Below are positions 46,773 to 59,753 of a stretch of 64,000 bases of DNA, in pieces. The notes beneath the pieces were generated by a model. It saw only the letters and a program-made list of their open reading frames with translations, was not told the origin of the DNA and did not search any database. The position numbers and the translations under genes are program-made. Numbering within the stretch: position 1 is the stretch's first letter; the number at the start of each line of letters is the position of its first letter. The stretch covers positions 6,944,001 through 7,008,000 of the forward strand of contig NC_046679.1 of the NCBI RefSeq assembly GCF_009870125.1. The letters are read 5' to 3'. The stretch is from Drosophila pseudoobscura (taxonomy: Eukaryota; Arthropoda; Insecta; Diptera; Drosophilidae).

Positions 46773-49700
46773 CAGCCGACGTATGATCAGGGAGAGCCGG
46801 CACAGGGAGGAAGTGGGAGCTGGATCAACAGAAGAAGCAGGAGCTAGACAAAGAGGAGAGAAGGCAAGACGTGGGGAGCGACAAAATGTGTTCGGTTCGC
46901 CCAAAAAGAAGCAGCACAGTGAGGCAGGGTAGGGGCAGCCTCTGGCAAACTTGTTGCAGACCGACTTGGGCTCCCCTTTTGAAAGTTTGTGTGTGTGCCT
47001 GTGTGTGTGTGTGCCTGTGTGTGTGTGCAATTTAGAGACGACGATGATATAATTTAGCAAGAAAGTGAAGTCGACTGCTTGCAGCCGGTCGGTCTCTCTC
47101 GGTTTGCCTGTCGTTCCATGCCGAGAGCGGGCCGAATTCTCGAAATGAAACCGAAATATTATTTTTCGTTCTTGGGTTTTGTTCTTATTCTGCATGGCAT
47201 ACCCTACAATGGGCTTGGGCATCACCAGGCATGACCTTTAAGTGGAGAGTAAACAGTATATATTTTTTGAGAGGAGAACCGTACGGTTTGCCAGCCAGAT
47301 ATTTTGTCAATAAATACCATAAATATCACTGCCCACAGTACATAACTCACGCAGCGTTTGTTCTTTCGTCTCTTTATGCCGCCTTCTTCGTTTCGTGCGT
47401 TTCGTTTCTCTCCCGCTCTAACTCTCTATCGGTTCAGCAATCGGGCTCGGCCTAGCAGCAGCCCCGAGCTCGGCCTAGCAGCAGTGCCGAACTCTGCTTA
47501 GCATCAGCCCCGAGCTCTGCTTAGCAGCAGCCCCGAGTTCGGCCCAGCAGCAGCACCGAGCTGATCTGACGCTCTCTTTCTTTTGTTCTCTGGCTGGCAT
47601 TAAGGCACGGGTCTAGCACCTGAATTTTGTGGCAGTCACTAATTGCTTTCTATCGTATTCGGCCTCTCATTAAACAAATACCAAAAAATACACAAATACT
47701 CAAACCAAATAAACTATGTTTACATAACGACACAAGCTCGTCTTCTGATTAACATAAATTCCACAGCTAGTAAAAAAACCCCACTAGCATTTTTTGTAGG
47801 GTATCCACATGATCGACTCTGTCTCAAATTCCCCATGGAACAGTGATAAATTATTGTGCCTGGCGGCCATGGCCTTTGGTTTTTGGCGCAATTTCAATTT
47901 GATTGCGGTAGGACAGAGACTGTACCTGGACCTGTACCTGGACCAGCTGCCCTGCCCTGCTCTGTCGGCTGCGATCTGATCTCATGCGTTCCACTTCGAT
48001 TTATGCTTCTCCTCTGAGCTGAGCTTCTGTTCTCTCTCTCTCTGCTGCTGCTGCTACAGCCCTGACCACCCGCAACAATCGGGGCGCAAAAAGTTCTCAA
48101 ATTACCACGCCAAATGCCGAGTCAGTGACCGATTATGTTACCCAAAGCGTTGGGCCAAAGGAAAAGACAAAAATAACACGACAGGCGTCATTATAAAGCG
48201 GCGCTGCTGACGGCGACGCCGACGCTGACGCTGGCTTCGGTGTTGCAATCCCTATCGCTCTGTTCTTATCCCCGTCTCTCTGTCGCTAGCTCCTGCCTAA
48301 GCCAATCGTCGTTTGCTGTCTCCTGCTGTTCTGTGCCGCTGCTCCTTTTGCCCCTTCTATTTGTTTTCTTATGGCACATTAGTGATTCTCTTCTTCCTCT
48401 CACTCTTGCTGCCGCTGTTGCGGTTGATGTTGGCTTTGATGACTCTCGGCTACATCTCCCCCCCTCTCTCTCTCTCTTCCTTTCTTCCCTACGCGCATAA
48501 GGCTCGGGCTTGATCAAAGGCTTTGGCAATGACGGCGTAGAATTTTTGTGGGTTTTTTGTTTGATAAATCACCTGGGAAGATGGTTGGAACCACCTCTAA
48601 TCGCCGCCCAAAGAGGATTTTAGTGGTTTTACAAATTGGTTGGGCCAGGGTCTAACGCATTGCGTATACGTAATTTTTTAGGGGCTCTCATAATCCTTTC
48701 GCACAGCTCCACGATCTCCTTACAAGCTCGTCCCACTTTTCCGTTGTTTAACAAGCAAAAATCTAACTCAATTCCTATCCAGTCATTGCTCCTCTCAGCC
48801 ACCTCAAACTCCATTCCATGAAGCCGCACAATTTCTGGTGACAAAAAAAAACAACAGTGAAAATGGGAACAAAATGGGAAAAGGAAATGTCAAAAAGCCA
48901 TCGTTAGTTTGGTATTAGCCCTGACAAAACTTGACGCGTCAACGTAAGCGGCTTTGGTCTAGGTCAAGTTGCAACTGGCGAGTGGCAGGCACAGGTGCAC
49001 ACCTGCCACAGGAAATCTGTTTCGACCAACCGAAACCGGTGGCGCGGGGCGGGGGGCGGGGGGCGGGAAATGAATGGCTGGGCTGGCAAACATTCAATTA
49101 CAATTCGTTTCTCGTTTCGGGATAGGTTTAAATGGTTTTGAAAATGGTTTAATTGCTGGCCAGCTCCAATACGAGGAGAGCTCTAATTGAGCATAAGCCT
49201 TCGAGCCTTGCCTGAAAAATGCGTAAATAAAGGGAACGCAACGAAAGTTATTTGGCCCACAGAGTCGATGTTCGATTGCAGTCCGATTCGAGTCCAATTC
49301 GAGTCCGTTTCGAGTGTGGCCGAGGCGGAGGCGTATTAAAAATGGAATCAAAAATGCAGCAACAATTTGTATAGAGCACAATTTGATTGGCAGGTCGTAA
49401 GGGGGCATGGGACCAATAATCGAGGCAGGAACACCCGTAGTTAAACAACCGTAGACGGCCACAAGGGGTTCGGTACGATTCGGTTTGGTTCGGTTCGGGT
49501 TGGGTTGGGTCTGGGATTGGGTCTGGGATTGGGTCTGGGTTTGGGGCTCGGTTCTGTTAGGATCGGGCTGGGTTGGGTTCAAGTCTGAAGTGCTTTTGGG
49601 TAGGCCTTAATTACGTAAATGTGTGCGGTGTACGGACTTGCCAGTTGAGTTATGACCAAAGGAGTACTCCACATTCGCATGACTGTATCCAAGTGTGTGT

Positions 49701-52569
49701 GTGTGTGTGTGTGCGTGTGCTGCAAATGCGTAAAATTTTAATTTCGTTTTGAAAATTTCATTCGAAAAAAGAAATGGCGCTCAGAAGTTGTTCAAAACAG
49801 AAAGAGAGTAGGGGGCTCTTTCTTCTACGCCATTTTCTGCACATTTGTTCGAGGCCAATGACCAGTCTACACACACACACACACACACACACATTCCTAT
49901 GTGTGTGTCCTGCTTCTTACGCACTTTTTGCATTTACTAATTTGAAAAGCAGACAGCGAGCGAAGAGTGAGAATGAGTGGGGAAAAGGGAGAGCGGGTTG
50001 GGCTTGGTTTCGGCCCTTTCCTATTGGCCCTGTTTTCGCAATTGGCTTATTGATCTGCCCACCTCTCGGCAACATCTTCTACTACCTCATCATCATCGTA
50101 TTATTATTATTAAACAACCCCATTAGGGTCAGGCGGTCTGACCCGGGCCTCTATTTTCCCCCTTTCGGTTATCTAACACAAAAACAACAACAAAAAAAAG
50201 AGTGCACGAATGAATGCATCGAGTGCAACCAAAGGGGAAACGAGATAGAGACAGGCAGAGAGAGAGAGAGAGAGCATGAGTATTCCTTGCTGGGACGGGG
50301 ACACGGACACGCATTCGTTTCGGGCCTGGACTCTTTGGTTGGTTTGGGTTTTTGTTGAAGTTAGTTTTCAGTTTATAGCGGCATTTCCGTAGGGGAGTTT
50401 CAAATTAGAAACACACAAGAAAAAGGGTGGAGAATGGCGAGAGGGACAGCAAGAGAGAGAGAGAGATAGGGAGGGTAAGACACGTACAGAAAGAGACGAC
50501 TAATGAGGTCATAATGAGCCATGAGTGAAATATGCTTAAGCCCACACTTTTGAAAACGTTCCGAAATCCAGAGGAGGTGCCAGGACGGCCATTTTTCAGA
50601 AAAATTTAAGGATTTGGATTCTAAAATTGTATGTGGAAATTGGAGCTTGATTTATGGGTATTTTCTGTATCTCAAAGATTAAGGCAGATCTTTAAACCAG
50701 TGTAAGAAAGATGATCTTTCATATATTTTTCATTATTCGTATCCTTTTCAGCACTCATTTCCAGTACAATACAAGACCGAGGCTTACACAACATTCGCTA
50801 TTAGCCAAGAACAATGAATGTCCTTTCCACACATCCCGCAAAATATAAATAAATTCCATTGAAATTCGATGAAAATTGGAATTATAATCTCGTAGATTTC
50901 TATAATGAGCAAATAAAAAACGGAATAGAATATACGGCATATATTGTCTGCAATTTTCACATCGGGTATTACGAAGGATGCTTTTGTTGCTGGATTGTGT
51001 AATACCCTTAAAGGGGCCGGGCATCTGGGTTTAGGGATACGTTTAGGCCATAAGTAGGGGATTACCTTATTTTTAACAATTTATAGAACAATCAAAGATT
51101 TCATTTGTGTACTTATTTTTCTTCTGGCACTCATCTTTTGTGCTCTTCTTTCGAGAGCATCTATTAGTCTGGTTGTGGGATAATGAATATTTCGCTGATT
51201 TGCGGTTTGCTCGGGCATGAATGTGTGATTATTTTTTAATAAAAAATTTCTTGCTGCCAGGCATGGGCCATGCCACGATGCTACGCACTTTGTTTAACAA
51301 CATGACACCAAACACTCACACACACACACACACATACACTATGTGTGGGGGCTTTTGTGTGTTGCTGGGGTTAAAATAGGTCTACCATGGGGGCCCCGTT
51401 TTGGCCCGAGGCTCCTTAACACGCACAACAAAAGTAATTTTCCACTGCTCTTCTGCTCTTTTTTGTTTTGTATTTAAGCCGCTGACAACTGTCGGGGTTA
51501 GAGGCAAACACACACACACACACACAGACATAGATATATGGGAAAACAGATATAATAAAGCACGGCTCGGTGACATTTAATTTCGAAATCATCATAATAA
51601 TATTCCGTTTGAATGCGCACATCCGCCAAAAGTCATCTACGAGAATGTATCTGAGCCCCAGCCAGCCCGCGCACAGCTGCTTTAATGAGCCAGATACAAT
51701 TTAGAAACAGTTTCCTGTTCTGGCTCGGTCGGGGTTCCTGGCTGCATTTCAAATCAGTTTACTTCCTTGGCCAACAGCAATTGGCAGCACCAGACAGCAG
51801 CCACCAGTCGTCCGGCAACGAATTAGATCAAAACCGTAAATTTTCTTGGATATGGGAACGGAAGCGCAGGCTTCTGTTGTGAGTGGATGGAGAGCTAGCG
51901 AGAGATGGGTTACACAGATAGCCCAGTCGAAGCTTCAAATGTATCTAGAATGGGCTGGATTTGAGGCAATTGGTATCCTAGTTATCCTAGTTATCAGCAG
52001 GATGTGCTATCAAATGTCAGGCAACCCAAAAGAAATCGTCTATCAAGCGGGGCAGGCCTTGAGACCTACCCAACGCTCTTTCTGCCCCTTCAGGGGCAAT
52101 GCAAATTGCATCTACAAGATGCACCAGAAGTATCTTTGCCTTTGTTTTTGGCATGCACCCCTTTTCGGTAGGTCTTTTCGGTCTGACATGGCATTGTTTG
52201 GGCTCTATGTAAACTGCAGATTTCCTATATCTCTTTTGGGTTTGGGTTTGGGTTTTGGAAGGGTTGGAATTTGGCCTGTATTCGGGTTTGCCTTCTGTCG
52301 TGGCTAACCGGTTTGTTGCTGTTGGAACACTGTGGTTAATCTTGTCGCCGTTGCCTTTTTTATCTTGCATAAATATGGCAATCAAATGCTTCAATGCCAA
52401 AAAGGTGTCATCTGATTATACAGTAGTTTTTCTTTCAGTTGTCTTGTTGATGGGTTGTTGTACTGTTTATTTTGTTCGTTGTTGTTGAAACTGGTTTTGG
52501 TTGTTTTCGTTTTCTGCTGCTTATAAATTCATGCCAGACAGCACTTTCGGTGAATTTTTCATAATTTTT
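46773..52569. other. Gene-free stretch, simple repeats
   Basis: Besides the 23-bp array this holds (GT)n near 46990-47030 and 49697-49713, (CA)n at 49870-49891, (GA)n near 50256 and 50455, (AC)n near 51316 and 51510, a GGGGCGGGGGGCGGGG tract near 49046-49069, a GGGTCTGGGATT tract near 49500-49545, and a CGTATACG palindrome at 48663-48670. No gene is supported. Confidence 0.45.
47447..47561. repeat. 23-bp tandem repeat, five copies
   Basis: Five contiguous units of the type CTCGGCCTAGCAGCAGCCCCGAG with a few substitutions each. 23 is not a multiple of three, so it is not a coding repeat. Confidence 0.85.
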
Positions 52570-53110
52570 GCCAAGAAGAAAGCTTTGCTCTACGCTATTC
52601 GATTGTTTGTTTATTGGAAATATCTTTTATCTGGAATATCCTGCCATTTTTGGGGACAATCCTGAATAAATATACTTTTCCAGTGGGCAACATTTGAAGA
52701 CATTCGTCGATAGCCCTGAATGACGTTGATTCGCTGTTTAAATTTCCCATAAGCGAAGAGATTCATTTAATTTGTTTATTTTTTAGATTTGTAAAGAAGA
52801 AAGCATTTCTCCACTTTATTCGATTGTTTGTTAATTGTTATTATCTGTTATCTTACGCCCTGCCATTCCTTGGGGCAATCCTGAATGAAATACTTTTCCA
52901 CTGGGGATCATTTAAAAAAATTCCCATAAGTGAAAAGATACAAACAATTTTTTAGTTTTTATTTAAATTTATTTTTATTGTTTAAATTTAAAGAGATGAA
53001 AGCATTGTTGTACTCTATTCGATTGTTTTTTAATTGAAAATATCTTTTATCTGGAATATCCTGGTATTTCTGGGGATCATTTAAAGACATTCCCATAAGG
53101 AATTTTTTAA
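52570..53110. repeat. About 210-bp tandem repeat, three degenerate copies
   Basis: The landmark tattcgattgttt occurs near 52596, 52818 and 53016. Shared phrases are 'atatcttttatctggaatat', ctgccatt..tggggaca, and attcccataag. Spacing is about 222 then 198 bp. Confidence 0.7.
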
Positions 53111-56100
53111 TTTTTATTAAAATTTCTTTTTATTTTTTATTTAAATTTTCTTTTATTTTTTTATACAAATCATATATCTTTTTTTTTAAATATTTTTTTG
53201 GAAACAAATTTTATAAAGTTTTTTTTTAAATTTTTTTTTTTTGTTTAATTATTTTATATAGATATCAGTATTTGTAGGAGTTCTAAGAGGTCTCTTAGCA
53301 CCTTTCAAAGTTCGAATCACTTTATATGATCAAAAAGATCCAAAGTCTTTTATTTTTCTAAGAGTTTTTGAATGATATGTGTAATTCAGGGATAGTTAAG
53401 GTACTCGCTGGGGTTCCATGCTCTGCAGCTCTCTAGCACGAAGGGGTAGTAGTCATAGCCATGCCAGAGTCAGAGTCAGAGCTAGAGCCGGAGCCAGCTC
53501 TGCTGTGGTGAGTTTCTACCCCTAGTTGTTTGAGTAGTTTCTCCATTGAGTGATAAGTGAGTGGCACTCGGAGAAGGGGCAGCCACGACTCGACTCGACT
53601 CTCTCGCTGGTGTTCGCTGTCTGAGTGTGTGTGTGTGTGTGTGTGTGCTGAGTGCTGCTTCCGATTTGATTGAGTCGTAGGCCCTAATGGAAATTTAATT
53701 GAGTTAGTCTCAGAGCATTAGATATGCATACTGGCAGATACAGATGCGTGCCGCATTCGGTTCGTGTGTGTCTCTGTGCTGATGATCATTCCCGAAGCTA
53801 AAACTTTAACCCCATGAAAATTGCCATCAGCAGCGAATCTGAGGCAGCTGCGAGAGCCAGAGAGATAGAACCCAACCAGTTGCATGCAAAATGCCGGCAA
53901 CAGGTGTGCAAAATAGCATCACTCTAGGCCCAGGCCCAGACCCAGGCCCAGGCCCAGGCCCGGGCCCTGGCCTGCTGCAACAGCAACTGCCTTGGCTTAT
54001 ATATGTATATCTGTATCTACGTGTGTATCTTTATTTTTTTGCCTTTTAGAACGATAATAGTTGGCCTACCGTTGGCTTCCATCTGGCAGTCTCTTTTGCT
54101 GTGCACTCCCTTTGTCGACCCTCGATTCTTTCTCGACTTTGGTGTTAATCATCCTTTCAGTTTAGTTATTCACACATCTCCTTCTATCCATCCATCGCTC
54201 TTCGTACTTCCTATCTCTGGGCCTTGTTTTGTTCTATAAATGATTTCGCTCTGATTTTTCAATTAAATTTATTTAGACCGCTGTCATTTGTTGGGCAACG
54301 GTACAAATATAACCGTTGTTCATTGGCCCGGCCCCCCCCCACGACCTGGTCATTTCGATTAGCTCTCTAACTGTCTCCTGGGGGGGCTTGAGGGGGTTCG
54401 CTGACTGATTAAATCTTTTGTATGCTAAATGGCTCTAACCGTGTTGACAACAAATTGCAAAAAAATAATGTCAATAGCTGCATGGAGATGTTCGGAAGTT
54501 AACTGAAAGACTGGAAGTCGGCAATAATCTCATTAAGATCTGGTTAACAGTTTTGATTAGTTCTTGGAGAATGGCAGTGCGGAATGTACTGTAGGAGTAT
54601 GTGTCAAAGAGATGTGGTTCTTTACCCTGGAATTCAAGGAAAATCTATCAAAATCCAAGCCCCTCTCCTCCCCTCTCTCAAGCAACTCCCCTCCCAAATT
54701 GCTTTGCTATTTCCCCTGTCCATTCCCTTCCCTTCAATAACCATTGACTCTATACAACATTCAATCGAATCGACAACTGCAGAAGTGCAGAAAACTGTAA
54801 CAAAACGAGAACTTCAATTGGGGCACTTGGCTGTTTATTGCTTTTTTTTTTGGTTTCAAAAACGTAACCAATTCTTTTCGCTGTACACTCGAAAAAATTA
54901 TAGCAATTTATTGATCACTTGCTTCAGTGATCTTCCAAGGTATGGCTTGTCTTCTCTCTGTGTAGTTTCTGGTCATTCGTTGTTGTTGTTGTTGTTGCAT
55001 CTGATTATTGTTGCTGGTATAAATTTTGTTCAAGTACGTCAAGTTCGATTGCGTTCTTTACCTTGAAATCTTGTTTTCTATCCGCTGTTAAGTTTGCAAT
55101 TTTTTGTGTTGTTTTTTTTCTGTTTTGTTTCGTTCTGTTCGTTGCAGCTGCAAAAGATTTTTGCATGCTGTGTTTGTGTGTGTGTGTGTGTTTGTGTCTG
55201 TGTGTGGGTCCCCCCTTGCCTAATATTTTATTTATGTATTTTCTATATTTATTTATCATCCAAGTGCTGCTGTTTGTTGTAGTTTTATTCTAAATACTTA
55301 ATTTGCATTTATTTATACATTGTATTTCCCCCCAAAGAAAGGGGGAGACCGAAGGGGTCTAATTTGTGCACTGATAAATTCCATTCAGCAATGCGGTGCC
55401 CTGAAAGAGGTAGGTTTCATCAGCTAGAGGAGTGCCCAGAAATAATCTGAAAAAGATTCTAAAGAACCCCAAAAGAAAATCCCCCTCTTTCTATTTTATT
55501 TCTATAATTTTGTTCATTCCTTTCTCTTCTTGTTATGTCCTTTAAAGTGTATTTCAAGCTTCGTTTGGCTCTCATTTTTAATGTTTTATTAATCTTTTCT
55601 CAGAAAAAAAAACAGATAGTAAAATGCGGAAGTCACACGCACACACACATCTCTTAAAAATAAATAAAGCGTTAATTTAAAAAATTTCTAGGGGCATGCA
55701 ACAGAAACACAGCTCAAAACTAGAACCTTGACATCAAAATAAACCTTCGCATTACGTATACGTAATTTTTTTTCGGGCGCACAGTCTGGCAACGCTGAGT
55801 CGGGGACACCACCCCCCCACCGCCACCCCTCTCGAAAAAAAACAACAAAAAACCACCCAAAATGAAACGCTTCGTTGCATACGCAAAATGTTGTTGGCAT
55901 GCCCGATACCTCGTAGAGCAGAAAGGGTATGCTCTGCGCGCGAAAAGTGTATGGAAGCGGGTTTATGCTCTCTGTTTTAGGAAGGCAAAGATACAGGGCT
56001 AAAGCCTTAGTGATACAGAGGAGTAGCCCTGGGCCTAGGGTCAGGCCTGATTCTGTGTATTCTCCTTTGATTCCCCCCCAAATAATCGGTAACAACCAGT

Positions 56101-57543
56101 CGCATTGCCATTTTATTGCCTTATTACTTGTTGTTTTGCTTTTTTTGTTTCTATTTCTATTTAGTTTTGGCTGCGCTTGGCCTCCATTTCGGCATGCATT
56201 CATAACGCCCGAGAGGCGTGGTGCATGGTGCATGGTGCGGGTTGCGGGTTGCGGGGTGCGGACCCAAGTCGAGGTTTCCATTGGTTTCCAATTTTGCCAT
56301 TTGCTATTTGAGCTGCCGCCGCCGCCGCCTGTTGTCTACTGCTTTGTGCCTAAAATTTATCGTTTTGCGTTTTTATTTATTTCTTTTTTGGTTTTATTTC
56401 TTTGTTGTTTTTGTTTTTGTCTCTCCTCTCCTGTTGCTCGTCGTCGCATCAACCTCGAACTTTAGATTTGTTTGCAATGTTTATGAGAGCATAACCATTT
56501 TGTTTGTTCTGGTTTTTTTTGTGTTTTTTTTTTGCAGTAATTTTTGTTTTTGTCGTGCTACGTGATGTTCTTTATATATAGATTTTGGTGATCAAGGTGC
56601 AGTGGGGTTTTTGGAATGAAACCTAGGCATCCTCTGACTATATTTCTTTCCTGTCTCCTCCATTAGTCTACAAAGTTTAAGTCCTAATTGAACGAGTATC
56701 TTTAGTACGAGTCTCTTTCATCTCTGCTTATCTCATGTACATGTCTTTCATGGCTTTATGCGCTCTAACATTCACCTAACTCACTTCGTAATGTCTTAAC
56801 CAGCTTCCAGTTCTGTTCCATATTTCATTCAAAAATTAGCCCAGCTCCTTGGCAGTGGCAACAGGAAGGAAGCCACGCGGAGCAGTTACAGTAACACACT
56901 TTTGCCATTTGCTGGCTGCCAGGCAGTCAGGCCATGATTTCCATTTGTGCGAAGCAAAGACGAAGCCGCTGTTGCTGCCACTGCCACTGCCGCTAAGGTC
57001 GCGCCTAAGCAAGCCAGGGTCCAAGACACGTTGCTCGATTAGGTGTATACCCTAGCAAGGGGTATGTCCAGCCGGAAAGAGGACACATGCACCTCACAGA
57101 GGGAAGGGAGGCGTCGGACTGTGGCATCACTGGGCTCCATCTTTGATCCCCGGCAGGGTATTCGCTGCTTCGGCTGTTCGACTTTAGCCTTGCTCTCTAG
57201 CGTGTTTCTGCCACTGCCATAGTCATAGCCACTGCACTTGCCCCTGGCTTTGAGTCGTCGTCTGGCTTGGCTTGGCTTGGCTTCTCTAGTTGGTTAACTT
57301 GTTTTTGGTTAGCGCTTAAAGCTTTTCGGCTGTGTCTGTGTGTGTGTGTGTGTGTTATGGCCACTTTACTGCTCTTGACCCTAATGCCAAGGCATTGATA
57401 TGGCCGTTGATGAAGCTCTAACGAAACGGGGCAACTTTAACTCCTAAAAAGCAGCTGCCTCGGCTCCTGTTTACAGCTGCTGTTCTGTTTTTTTTTTTTT
57501 GACCGGAAATGGTTCGCCCACTTCCGTTAGCTTTCACACCCAC

Positions 57544-57579
<36 letters not shown>

Positions 57580-58319
57580 GCGGACCACAAGTGGCAGCTT
57601 TGGCTGCTCCTGTGGCACGGACATGTGGCAGGAAACGTGAATTTATCGTTGCCCAACTCGAGTGCCACTGTAGAGGGGGCCACTCGACGCGACTCGTACA
57701 TTTTTCGTGACTCCACTTGTTGCATGCCGCTTGGCCCCTAACTAATTTTCGTTTCCATACATATTTTTCCAGAAAATTTTCCATTTGCATTTAAATAATT
57801 GCCCTGGTCGGGGGCCTGAAGTATCCAGAATTACGAGTGCTCCCCCCCTCTCTCCTTCCCTGGACAATTAGTTAAATGGCAAAGTGCAGGCCCCCCCCCC
57901 ACACACACACACACTCATGCATGTATTAAAAAATGGTTAGATCCAACTATTGGCCTGCTAAGTATATGGTTAGCTAAGGGGTCTAGAGTCTCCGGTCTCT
58001 CCGGGCTATTTTGCGCACTATAAACTGGAAGTTGTCCCAATCAGAATAACCAAATGACTGCACAAACGACCGACAACAGCAACAACAACAACAGTTACAA
58101 TAACTGGTTCCCCTATTTAGTATATCTCTATATATTTTTCGATATTTTTTTATATGGCTGATTGCCCGACGCCGTCTGCCAGCCTCTGTCTGGGGGTACT
58201 GCCTTTTTTGTCCGCTTTTGCCTTGAATCGAAAATTGTTTGTATTCTAATTACAATATTTAAGCAAATGTGAGAACACTAGCCAAAAGATGTGGGAAAAA
58301 TATACATACTCCAAGATAG
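53111..58319. other. Gene-free stretch, simple repeats
   Basis: An A/T-only block occupies 53110-53260. Then come (GT)n at about 53623-53647, a GGCCCA hexamer tract near 53930-53975, (GT)n near 55178 and 57342, (GA)n at 57547-57574, a CGTATACG palindrome at 55755-55762, and a hairpin TACCCTAGCAAGGGGTA near 57048. No gene is supported. Confidence 0.45.
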
Positions 58320-59400
58320 ACACAAATCGATTGATTGCCAATTTATGCCGTTTATCTATCGAATATTTCACCATTAGATATCGTTATTAGCGATTATCAT
58401 CCCAAAGAGAAGTCTGTTTCATAATTAGTGGCTATCAGCTGATTGGTAGCTGGGTTATTAGAAAAGTAATACCTCGATAACTACCCCAAATCGATTATTA
58501 TGAGATAAACTGAAGTACAATTTATTGCTTTTATAAACAACGTTTATCTAACGAAAATTTCACCACGAAATATCGATTTTAGCGATTATCCCAAATATAA
58601 ATCTATTCTATAATTAGTGGCTATCAGCTGATTGGTAGTACCTCCTTGATAAATACCCTAAATCGATTATTATTAGATAGATATCAGTATGCATATGTAT
58701 CGGTTATTTTGGGAATTTTAAAAAGAATTAATTGATTGCAAAACGTTCATCTACTCGTATAAATGATTCAATTTGGACTAATCGATTGCTGGACCTCATT
58801 TTTGATCGATTTTATCGATGTTGGCGAGCATCATCCGGACGAAAATTCCTCTATAATCCATATCACAAAATATTCAAATTAGACTAATCGATAAATATCG
58901 ATAGTAGCGATTAAGTGTAGGTTAAATTCATAATGATTGGCAATGCAGCTAATTTGTAGCTCGTTAATCCATAAATGTTAGTTATTTTAGTACAGTGCTT
59001 TTTTTAATGGAACAGTATCGTTCCTCGATAAATACCCCAAATCGATTATTCAGCGATAGCTAGAAATAAATATATGAATGTATTGGGTATGCACAAGAGT
59101 TTTGAATTGATTGATTGATTGCAAATTGAAATTGAACGTTAATCTAATCGATTATATGATTCAATTTAGACTAATCGATTATTTGACCATGCATTATTGA
59201 TTATTGCGATTATACGAAAAGGAAATGCATACCATAACGGGATGCTATCAGCAGATGTTTACCTTCATAAGCCATACATTTCTGTTACGGCTTTTTTGAG
59301 TACCGAGCTCTTTGAATGGAACGATTCTTTTCGATAAATATCCCAAGTCGATAAGTTTCGATAACGTAACTTATCCCAAATCGATAGGTTGAAACATTTT
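58320..59400. promoter_or_regulatory. Dense cluster of TATCGAT/CGATA sites in a degenerate repeat
   Basis: About two dozen ATCGAT, CGATA or GCGATTA sites fall in 1.1 kb of AT-rich DNA. Longer phrases recur at irregular 170-380 bp spacing: 'ataccccaaatcgattatt' near 58483, 58653 and 59032; 'ctatcagctgattggtag' near 58434 and 58621; and attcaatttRgactaatcg near 58768 and 59161. It is thus a diverged tandem repeat. CGATA clusters are the binding signature of BEAF-32 and DREF, so insulator function is possible but unproven. Confidence 0.55.
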
Positions 59401-59722
59401 GGCACTTTTATGGCTTCTTGTTGTTGTTATTAAGAAACATTCCACGCTGATCTGATGGGTCTACGATCTCCAATGTCGCTGCCCCTGCCGCTGCCGCTGC
59501 GGCAACTGCAACTGGAGATGCATTAGGAAAGGTCAGTGCCATCTTTGTGTCTGTCCTCCGTGTCCGTCGCCGTCTCATTCTCTGGTTGCTGTTGCTGTCG
59601 CTGTCTCTGTCGCCTGTGCCTCAAATGCATCAAAACGCGCTTTTCTTTTCTTATTTTTTGTGTGTATTTGTCGGTCTCTGCGTCGTTGTCATTGCTGTTG
59701 TTGTTGTAGAAATTGTTGTCGC

Positions 59723-59753
<31 letters not shown>

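Noticed and set aside
48629..48844. 71-aa minus-strand frame at 48.6 kb
   Set aside because: Looks protein-like in part but has no recognisable domain or splice partner, and overlaps the CGTATACG motif that recurs in non-coding sites.
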